Virus record (IMG/VR): IMGVR_UViG_3300021069_000062 | Span: 1-20,059 of that record | Length of the DNA stretch: 20,059 bases | Strand: one strand, 5' to 3' | DNA from: a virus | Shown: positions 8,901 through 16,400 of the stretch, in pieces | How positions within the stretch are numbered: position 1 is the stretch's first letter | Layout: every line of letters begins with the position of its first letter | Program-made: the position numbers and the translations under genes | Notes under the pieces: generated by a model | The model's database searches: none | What the model saw: the letters and a program-made list of their open reading frames with translations, nothing else | Told to the model about the DNA's origin: nothing

Positions 8901-9220
8901 CAACTTTAGGAATAGCGATAGAGGCAGACGGTGCCGCTTGGCATGAGAATGTAGAATCGAAAACTAGAGATAATGAAAGAGACAAAGCTTTAGCTAATTA
9001 CGGATGGAGAGTTTTAAGGTTTAAAGAAAAAGCCATAGAACAAAATCCAGGAGAAGTAGCTAAAATGATATTAGCTCATGTTAAAGACGCAGAAAAACGT
9101 AAACATAAAAGAAAAGCAAGTGGAGAAAGTCTTATAAAGGAAGCTTCTAATTTTACTGAAATGTATAAAGTTGAAATGGAAAACGATATGGGTTGGATTT
9201 TTTATATAGAGGAAAAATAA
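5930..9220 (+). CDS. Portal protein precursor with intein and C-terminal DUF559-like nuclease-fold domain
   Basis: The portal forms the ring at one capsid vertex through which DNA is packaged and to which the tail attaches. GGAG at 5920-5923 precedes the ATG. The N-terminal extein (residues 1-342) has portal-like features: REIYQQCRHFYRTEPKIGAG, the MLGDVFVFTE strand, and a long helical stem region. Residues 157-174 form a possible zinc knuckle (CPAC...CNH). An intein fills residues 343-693. The C-extein resumes at Ser694 with SGKIHNITAELEFVGKEILD and LIRRLEGWRSSLAEWIES. A Gly/Pro/Met linker (about 846-930) then leads to a DUF559/Vsr-like domain (about 955-1060). The spliced protein would have 745 residues. 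The portal call is firm by layout and context. The nuclease fusion is unusual. Confidence 0.82.
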   Translation: MPIKKDNNGNRKSVFATGGFNQNVTKKESVGHYAASSATKGIKLAQFAGGSDSRITMTQPMFSSPLHTPQNWQTPSKRREIYQQCRHFYRTEPKIGAGIDFYSQFSMNNFKLECKSKKTLKIFEKIAKDLRINHWSKLISHEYFMLGDVFVFTEIECPACNGTGMDKEGKVCNHPDGTIKRIIVLNPDWIEVKQSVLAGDPVIVLVPDEELKTIVSKRDPKEIYDRLPKKLIELVTSGKPIQLSNRCVSHLKHNECPYADYGVSLIQRLLTMLAYKTKLITANWIVAERLILPIRVVKIGDKDRPATAEDIADVGNQLSMVANDPNQTLVTHHAFEYEWYGACFPEDENIEVFTENGWKKHQDIQENEKLGTINSLTGKLELQNYIEKFEYDYDSDIYGGLYNFKSKRMNIPVTPNHRMFTRKSLKHNYEIIQSQDVKGHYKMLSQIEWDGFIPENLPYMNIDKLKHLALEEFLEFSGYYLSEGHLQIERNKGLSEGKQVRAVGITQKKYSKCYSKIDKIVSTVYPSYSIHSDTRGPIDIDTFVVNSADIARFMDKEFGHGSGEKSIPKWILELPKKYLQIMFDSMMLGDGNVIKMNCGSKYKYSTKSKKLADNVFDIVMKLGFSPKISLENGNQLKQRGACYRIFWTDSKSVNEQQIGRIERLPYKGKVWCYSVPNKLLVVRFYGRMFVIGNSGKIHNITAELEFVGKEILDGLMLNQSLLNGEMTSYSSAQVGVETLIRRLEGWRSSLAEWIESRIFLPIAMMRGFVDEEESAELGETVYLYPKIKWNDLNLRDNSSQLQMLMQLQDKNLISIQTLLSEFDLNYDHEVEKMREEQMMMSSLPGAAAGGGGGGMGGGPPMPPMGGGGGGGGGPPGMDLGGGPGGPPPGGDMGAPPGGDMGAGAAPPAGGPPGTATAGSIPSNFKITKRGKGAKEPEAAPVPPPTFIKLTKLEQQMHKIIQSAKIPLQLYGQYQVKVAGQDQPYLMDFAFPTLGIAIEADGAAWHENVESKTRDNERDKALANYGWRVLRFKEKAIEQNPGEVAKMILAHVKDAEKRKHKRKASGESLIKEASNFTEMYKVEMENDMGWIFYIEEK
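6956..8008 (+). mobile_element. Intein 1, LAGLIDADG type, in the portal gene (351 aa)
   Basis: It starts at Cys343 (CFPEDENIEVFTENGWKKHQ, block A) and ends at Asn693, followed by Ser694 (FVIGN|S). Block B is VTPNHRMF with Thr414 and His417. Two LAGLIDADG-like helices are present, FSGYYLSEG (Glu483) and FDSMMLGDGN (Asp590), and both carry the acidic residue expected of an active homing endonuclease. Block F is WCYSVPNKLLVVRF. The residue before the terminal Asn is Gly instead of the usual His, a variant found in other phage and polymerase inteins ending GNS. Splicing would join WYGA to SGKI. The boundaries are set by sequence pattern and by continuity of the portal. Confidence 0.9.
8588..8635 (+). 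repeat. 24-bp tandem repeat encoding PPGGDMGA twice
   Basis: Two adjacent copies of 24 bases agree except at the last base. They lie in the Gly/Pro/Met-rich linker of the portal gene, whose GC-rich DNA stands out from its AT-rich surroundings. The unit probably arose by slippage, and the linker may vary in length among relatives. Confidence 0.85.
8792..9109 (+). other. DUF559/Vsr-like PD-(D/E)XK fold domain at the portal C-terminus
   Basis: Residues about 955-1060 of the precursor follow the DUF559 pattern: a leading helix (LEQQMHKIIQSA), a strand with Asp987 (MDFAFP), then IEADGAAWH with Glu998, Asp1000 and His1005. Next comes RDNERDKAL (1013-1021), and last YGWRVLRF (1024-1031). DUF559 is a family of small restriction-endonuclease-fold proteins related to Vsr. 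Key acidic residues are kept, so activity is possible but not shown. It is in frame with the portal, with no internal start before it. Confidence 0.7.
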
Positions 9221-9660
9221 TGGAATATTTTAATTTATCAAAACTTGCAGCCTTTGGAAAACCTAAAAGAAAAAGAATTAAGGATCGAGGTATAAACTGG
9301 AAAGAAAAATATAGAGAAAGATCCGAACCTCTCAAGAGACGTTTTGATAAGACTATAGGACCAGGTAGTTATTATAGATGGGAAGGCCACGATTACACAA
9401 CTAATCATGATTATTTTATTGTTATTGGTCCAGCTAAAGAATCTTCTGGTAAAAAAGCATTTTTTGCCGGGATAAAAAAATTACCAGACGATTGGGAACA
9501 TAAGAAAGTATATGCTCCTTATGGGAAATATTTTTCTAATATAGTCTCTGCTTTGAGTTATGCTTCAAGTCATTGGGGTTTAAGATTTCCACCAGGTCAA
9601 AGAAATTATTCCACTAGAGATATAGCTGCTGTTGAGATACCAAGAAGGGTAAAAGGATAA
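9220..9660 (+). CDS. Uncharacterised small basic protein, 146 aa
   Basis: ATG shares its A with the portal stop (TAATG) and is preceded by AGAGG at 9208-9212, so translation is coupled to the portal; a TTG at 9193 is a weaker start. It opens with MEYFNLSKLAAFGKPKRKR, a very basic N-terminus that contains the FNLxK segment also found in the gene at 4165. The rest looks like a compact domain rich in Trp, Tyr and His (GSYYRWEGHDYTTNHDYFIV, SHWGLRFPPGQRNYS). There is no membrane segment or Cys. The family is not recognised. Coupling to the portal suggests a head or connector role, which is inference only. Confidence 0.6.
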   Translation: MEYFNLSKLAAFGKPKRKRIKDRGINWKEKYRERSEPLKRRFDKTIGPGSYYRWEGHDYTTNHDYFIVIGPAKESSGKKAFFAGIKKLPDDWEHKKVYAPYGKYFSNIVSALSYASSHWGLRFPPGQRNYSTRDIAAVEIPRRVKG

Positions 9661-9745
9661 TATTGTTTTATTTAAAGGATTTTGGTTTTTTATAACACAA
9701 GTAATCATATATTTATTTCTTTTATTCTTTTATAAGGTGTAGAGT

Positions 9746-10438
9746 ATGTCTCCAATTGATATCGGTTTAGCAGTAGGTGGTTTTATAGCAGCTATAATTA
9801 TCGTCTTTGGTGGCGAATTTATGGGCCTAACTAACTTCTTTAATGTTAAAGGCTTAATAAATAAACTAAAAGGCAAAAAAGACGAAGATAATGAAGACTA
9901 TACTAAAGAAGAATTTAAAATGTTTTTAACCGCCGATCTTAGATTACAGCAATTAATAACAGAATTAAGATTAGCTACCGGAGCGCACAGAAGTCACATT
10001 TTTATGTTTCATAATGGTGGAAAATATGCTTGCGATACCCCGATTCGTAGATTCTCTTGCTCTCATGAATCTTTAGAAGTCTCTTCTGGTATACAAAACA
10101 CACAAGAAAGACAAAATATGTTAACTTCAGCATTTCCTGATAAACTAGAAAGAATATTTAATCCAGCTTATGAGATTTACATGGTGGATGATCTTCATGG
10201 TGGTCCTTGTAGAAATTATATGAAAGCATTTAATACTTATGCTTTTTCCGCTGACTCATTGAAATACAACAGTTTATTTGTTGGTTTTGTTGGTTTGCAT
10301 TGGCAAAAAGAAGATTACGATAGCGAAACTCTCTCAAAATACAAAGAAGCTATAGATAAATATAAACCGTTAATTGAAGATGCTATGGTTAAAAAAGTAG
10401 AAGCGTTTAAAAAACATAATAAGAAAAGCATATATTAA
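9746..10438 (+). CDS. Membrane-anchored protein with possible GAF-like domain, 230 aa
   Basis: AAGGTG lies about 9 bases before the ATG. Residues 5-22 form one hydrophobic segment (IGLAVGGFIAAIIIVFGG), likely an N-terminal membrane anchor. A charged linker follows (KLKGKKDEDNEDYTKEEF), then a helix and a domain with AHRSHIFMFHNGGKYACD, IRRFSCSHESLEVSSGIQN, and a strand-rich end (YNSLFVGFVGLHW). The pattern of a helix, then a strand ending FHNGG, then KFS-x-x-xE-like and a final strand resembles GAF-like sensor domains in uncharacterised phage and bacterial proteins. This is a family impression, not a proof. Why a membrane-bound protein sits between portal and protease is unclear; it could act at a membrane-associated assembly site. 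About 85 bases of AT-rich spacer precede it. Confidence 0.5.
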   Translation: MSPIDIGLAVGGFIAAIIIVFGGEFMGLTNFFNVKGLINKLKGKKDEDNEDYTKEEFKMFLTADLRLQQLITELRLATGAHRSHIFMFHNGGKYACDTPIRRFSCSHESLEVSSGIQNTQERQNMLTSAFPDKLERIFNPAYEIYMVDDLHGGPCRNYMKAFNTYAFSADSLKYNSLFVGFVGLHWQKEDYDSETLSKYKEAIDKYKPLIEDAMVKKVEAFKKHNKKSIY

Positions 10439-10499
10439 AAAAGAGGAAAATGTAATATTTTATTATAATTGATATGAGCTACAAAATATTGGAGAAGAT

Positions 10500-13400
10500 A
10501 TGTCTTTATACAAAAAAGCAAAAGTAGATATAACAAACAAATCATTAGAACCACTGAACGTTCCACAGTGGGAAGAATACAATTTGGTAAAATTGGCCCA
10601 CAAAGTAAGTAGTGTTGAGAAAAACAACAACTATGACGTTGGTGGATTTGATATAAAGAAAGCTGTTAAAGAAAATCCAGAATTCTTATTCTTGAAGATT
10701 TTTGCGATTAAAGAAGATGAAGTAAATGACAATGGAGATTCTTTCCCTAAAGAAGAATTAAAGAAGTCAGCACACACTTTTGTTGGCGTTCCTATATTTT
10801 GCAACCATCAAAATGATGATATTGAAAAAGCTAGAGGAAAAGTTGTACACTCCTGGTATGAAGATAAAGCTGGTGGTATATTTATTATTGCGAAAATAGA
10901 TAGAGTTGCTTATCCTGCCTTAGCTAGAGGCGTAGAAGAAAACTATATAAATGGATGTTTTCCTCCAGATGCTCCAGTTTTGATGTCTAATGGAACAGAA
11001 AAATGTATATCTGATGTTGATTGTGGAGAATTTGTAATATCAGGAAAAGGAAATATAAGACGAGTTTTAGGAAAGAGACAAAAAGGATATAATCATCCAT
11101 TAATTAATCTTTCTGTCGAAGGATTGAATAGTGATATAAAATTAACAGAATATCATAATATTTATGTATATAGGACAAGTGAAAAGTGCCTATGTGGGTG
11201 TAATGAAGATATCTTTGATGTCAAAGATAAAAGAATAACAAAACAGACATTTACAAGAAAGTTCCTTACTGGTCACAATATGAAAGGCACAGAGTTGCCA
11301 TATGAAAATATACAAAAAATAAAAGCAAAAGATGTAAAGATTGGAGATTTGTTGATTGAGCCAAAATATACAAAAGAAAAAGAAAAAAATTATATCTCAG
11401 AAGATGAGGCATTTCTAATAGGTTTATTTTTAGCAGAAGGAAGCTTTGAAAAAAGAGAAGGAATAAGACATTCTGTTATTTTTAATTTTGGATCAAGCGA
11501 ACTTGAAACTCTAGCTAGTAAATGTTTTGATTTATTAGGTAAAGTTTTCTCTAATAAGGAAAACTCTCCAACAATAAATCATTATCCAGACTCATCACAG
11601 ACAAGAGTTTGTTTATACGGTAAAGATGTAGCAGCGTGGTTTTTAGATAAATGTGGAGAATATAGTTACGATAAAGTTTTAAATGAAAAATTATTAAATA
11701 TTGATAAAAATTTAACTGCTGCATTATTAGCTGGATATATAGAAGGAGATGGATATAATGTAAAAAAGAAAATTTATGGAGTTGCAACTGTTTCTGAAAA
11801 ACTAGCAAGCCAGCTTAGAATTTTGTTCTCTAAAATTGGAATAAGAACAAGATATAGAGTTGTAAAAAATACTGGTAAATGGGGATATAGACCAGTACAC
11901 GAAATAGTATTTGGATTAACCACATCTAAAAAACTTAGAGAAAAATTAATATACAAAAAAGCAAAAGAGAATGAATATAAACCTGCTGCATGGCACAACT
12001 TGGAAGATATAGTTTTAAGAAAGGTAACGGGTATACAAAAAACTGAATATAATGGAGAAGTTTACGATTTAGAAATAGAAGAAGACCATTCTTATTGTGT
12101 AAACCATATTATGGTTTCAAATACTTCGATGGGCTGCTCTGTAGATGTTTCTGTGTGTAATATTTGCGGATCGGCGGCAAAGACTGCCGAAGAATACTGT
12201 GACCATATAAAACATAGAAAAAATAAAACATTTACTGGTAAAGTTGAATTAGCTTATGGTAAAAACGGTATTAAAGTGCCAGGATATGATTCTTGCCCTG
12301 TTAAGTTCTCAAATTTAGACGAAGATGGAAAAATCATTCATAAAGAATCTAAAACATATGAACATAACTTTGGTATAAAGTTTATAGAAGATAGTTTAGT
12401 AGTTAATCCAGCCTGTCATGACTGTTTAGTACATGAAGTTTTCAATACTGAAGGTTTATCTAAGAAGGTGGCTAAGTTAGGAGAAACATTAAGTAACTGT
12501 CACAATGGAGCTTGCTCAATTTCAGATAATAAAAAAGTGGCTCAGGTTCAAGACAAGATAAATAAGATTTCTGGTGCTTTAGAAATCAAATTCTTAAATG
12601 ACGCAATGGATAAGATAGAACGTGTTGCTAAGTCAATGATGGCTCAGAAAGAACACATATCTATGGAATACGTTAGCGATTTAGTAGAAGTTATTGCAAA
12701 AATACAAGAATATGCTGATGAACTTATTGAGAATGGATATACGCAATTACCATCAATAGTTTCAGAAGATAATGCACCAATTGTTAATGCTGTAGCTCCA
12801 ATTAAACCTCAGCCAGTGCCACAAATGTCAAAAGAACCAGAAAATAATAGTAATTTAAACCTGGATATGGGCAGTTTGGGTAATGTTACAATGCCTAAAG
12901 CGGCCAGTTTAATAAATAATGAAAAAGAAAAAAAGGAATTTATAAATTTATTTATAAATCTAAAAGAGATGTTAAAAGTATTTTCTAATAGAGTAGAGAA
13001 TATTTACAAAGTTAGTCAGTTAAAAAACATAGAAAAGGAGTCAGATGTAATGTCTACAAAAAATAGCCAAAACGATTCACAAGAAAAAGTTGCCTCTCAT
13101 GATACTAACGTAGTCACTGAAAGACAGTTAGATAATGCGAAATTTACCGGAGAAAGAACTAACGATTCTCCAACCGTTGTTACTGAAAAACAACTAGATA
13201 ATCCAAAAGATGTAAATGTTACATCTACTGACTCTCCTCAAGAAAGAAGAGGTTCTTATGATGTTATAACTGAGAAGCAGTTAGACAGCATTAAGAATGG
13301 TTATGTCGTTCGTTGGAACGAATATCCTGATGTTATAACTGAAAAACAATGGAATGAAACCAGTCGTTTGGTTGGTTCTATTTTAGACAAAGACCAATCC

Positions 13401-16400
13401 ACAATAACCACAGAGAAACAACTTGATGATTTCAGAAGTCATCACAGTTTCCCTATTCATGCTGTAATAACTGAAAAACAGTTAGATGCTGCCAAGGGTG
13501 ATATTGTTAATCGTTGGGCCGATTCTAAAGAAATAGTTAAGACTGCTAAGAACATTTTGGCAGAAACTATTGTTAACTTTGGTAAAACTCCAAGCGAGAT
13601 AATCAATGCAGTTGAATATATAAATAAGAATGTTAAGAATTTGGATAAAGCCTCTTTCTTGACTTTAGTTAATGCTCTTCCTAATAAGAAAGAAAATAGA
13701 TTTGCTGAAACTAATCGTTATGGATATTTCTCTAAGGTAGCATCTGGTGTAAATACTCCTAATGCTATTGATTCTTTGATTTTGACAGTTAGTGAAAACT
13801 TACAAGGTTTCTCTACTGACAACTTATTCGAAGCTATGAAGGTTGTAACTTCTAGCGAAGAAGGTATGAAGATGGTAGAAGCTTCTGTTCAAAATGCTTT
13901 GAAGCAAAAAGAAAATGTAGTAACAACTGTAAATAAGAAATCAGATTTTGAATCTGCTCTTAAGTCTTTAGCCGCATCTGAAGCTCCTTCCGATGGTATT
14001 TATCAAATAGCTTCAGACCTTTCTGAAATTGGCGTTCCTTTAGAAAATAAGAGAGAATTCTTGAAGTCTGTTGCTAAGTTTGCTAGAAGTGAAATTAACA
14101 ACAAGAATATCAAAGTTGCTTTGACCGCTGTTGATGTAGATGAAGAAAACGGTTTAGTTGTTGCAACCATGAAAGATGTTAATGTTTTAAGTGCAGATGA
14201 AAAGATTGCTTTGGCGCAAATAAATCCAGGTTGGATGAAGCCAGGGGCAGATGGTTTTGATGACCTTCCTGATGCTTCTGAGGTTTATCCTGGAGAAGAA
14301 CAGACTGCGGTTAAAGATGGACTTCCAACTGATGCCGATATGAATAATATTCCAAATGATGGTTTTGAAGATGTGAGTTTGGCCGGCACGGTAAGCCCTG
14401 GAAGCTCAAATATGTCTGCTGAACAACAGCTTGAACAAATATTTAATGGCGGTGTAGCCGGAAACGGTCCTTCTAAGAAGTCTATAGACGCCCCAGAACA
14501 AACTGGAATTGAGCCAGATGGATTTGGTGAAGATAACAAGATGATGATGGCTGCTTCTACTAAGAGAAAGGCTATGGTAAAACAAGCTCAGATGTTTGGT
14601 GGACAAGGTGGTGCAGGAGTTGGTGGTGAAATCCCTGGTGGACCTTCTGGTGGAGCCGGTGCAGGTGCAGGAGCAACTTTACCTCAACCACCAACTGGTG
14701 GTCAGCCTCCTCTAGAGAGCTTTGAACAAAGTGATATGGGTCAAGGGTTAGAAGAAGGTGGTATGGATGAATTGAATGCGGTTCCTCCTGGTACCAAGTG
14801 TCCAGTATGTTCTAGTGATGACGTAGATGTTGTTTCTGGAAAAGGACAATGTAATAATTGCGGTTCTAAGTGGTGGTATGAATCTGTCGTACACATAACC
14901 AATGATGCTTCAAGACCAGATCATGAAAGTGAAGAAGCTGGTGAAGGATTTGCTTTACCTGAAGATGATGGTGCGGCTAAGGGTATGGAAGCTGCTGCTT
15001 CTTATAAGATTGTTGCTTTAGAGAAATTTTCTGCAACAACTCTATTAACTAAGACTGCAAGAGAAAAGATAAGCAAGAACAATATAAAGTTGGGTTCGGT
15101 AAGTCCTCTTACTGGTTCAACAAATACAATAGAAGTATCTGCTAATGAACACTTGTGTTTAGATACGGGTATTCCTTACAGCGTGAAGTTTGCTTCTGTA
15201 TCTGATAAGCCAAATGAAGTATATGCTACTTGGATATGGAATCCATTAACTAAGGTTAGTTGTGATTCTTGTTCTAGAGAAAAGCAGAACATCGTAAAGG
15301 CTCTTGAAAAAATGAACATAACTGAAGAACAGTTTGATTTCATGGATATCGCAACCAAAGGTAAGACAATATTGGCTATGAAAGATAAGGGTCTTTTAGG
15401 TTCTATTAAGACTGCTGGTAAAAAAGCATCTGCAATAGAAACTTACAAGAACACTTTCTCTAAAGTAGCTTCTAAGGATTTCCCATGCGAAATGTGTCGT
15501 CAGAAGTTAGCTAATAGATTTGGTGAAAATGCGGTTTGCTTGAGTGGACCTTATGAAGGTAAGCCTTTAGCTGATGCTATCTGTAATTCTTTAAGAGATA
15601 ATGGTGTATATTCTACCAAGTTAGCAATGTCTGTAGGCGAAGATTGGATGGAAAAAGATGCTCAGTCTGAATGTTTGCAAGATTATTTGAAGATTGGATA
15701 TAACTTAAGACAATCACAAACAATTTGTACATATATAAAGACTAAGTATGCTCAAATAGAAAATCAAATTTCTGAAGAGTTAGGTAGTGGTATTGATGAG
15801 AATCCAGAAGGGCCAGGTGGACCTGGTGGATTGCCAACATCTACTCCAGAAGTAACTACAGATATGCCAGAAGAAATAAGTCCATTCAATGATGAAGGGC
15901 AACCTGGAACAGTAAGCGTTGAACTTCCTCTAGACCTTTTGGAAAAATTAGATGCAGCAATTGATATCGCTAAGGGTGAAAATCCAGCCGAAGAAGAACA
16001 TCACAACATTGAAGTTCCAGAAGTTGAAGTAGAAGTTGAAATGCCTGGTAATGTTGCTGATACCGTAGATACAGTTGTTGATAAGGTTTTGGATGAAAAC
16101 TTAGGAACCGAATCTAATGGAGTGCCTGCGGCTCCAGTAGAAGAAAAACCTTTGATGGAAAATATCGTATCTCCACTGGTCGCTCCTGCTGCAATCGCTG
16201 CTCCTGCTGTGTCTGAAGTTGCACCAGCCGGTGGTGAAGTTGTTGAAATAGAAGTTACCGAAGAACCTTCTGAAGTTGTTGAAGAGTCTACAGAATCAAC
16301 TGATGATGAATCTGATGATGATGAATCTGATGATGATGAATCTGACGACGATGAATCTGATGAAGATGAATCTGATGAAGATAATAAGGATGAAAATTCT

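Noticed and set aside
2070-9690. AAAGGATTTT shared by the spacers near 2070 and 9675, considered as a phage promoter element
   Set aside because: Only two copies, with different flanks and spacing to the next gene; no consistent -10 or late-promoter box could be built from the spacers.
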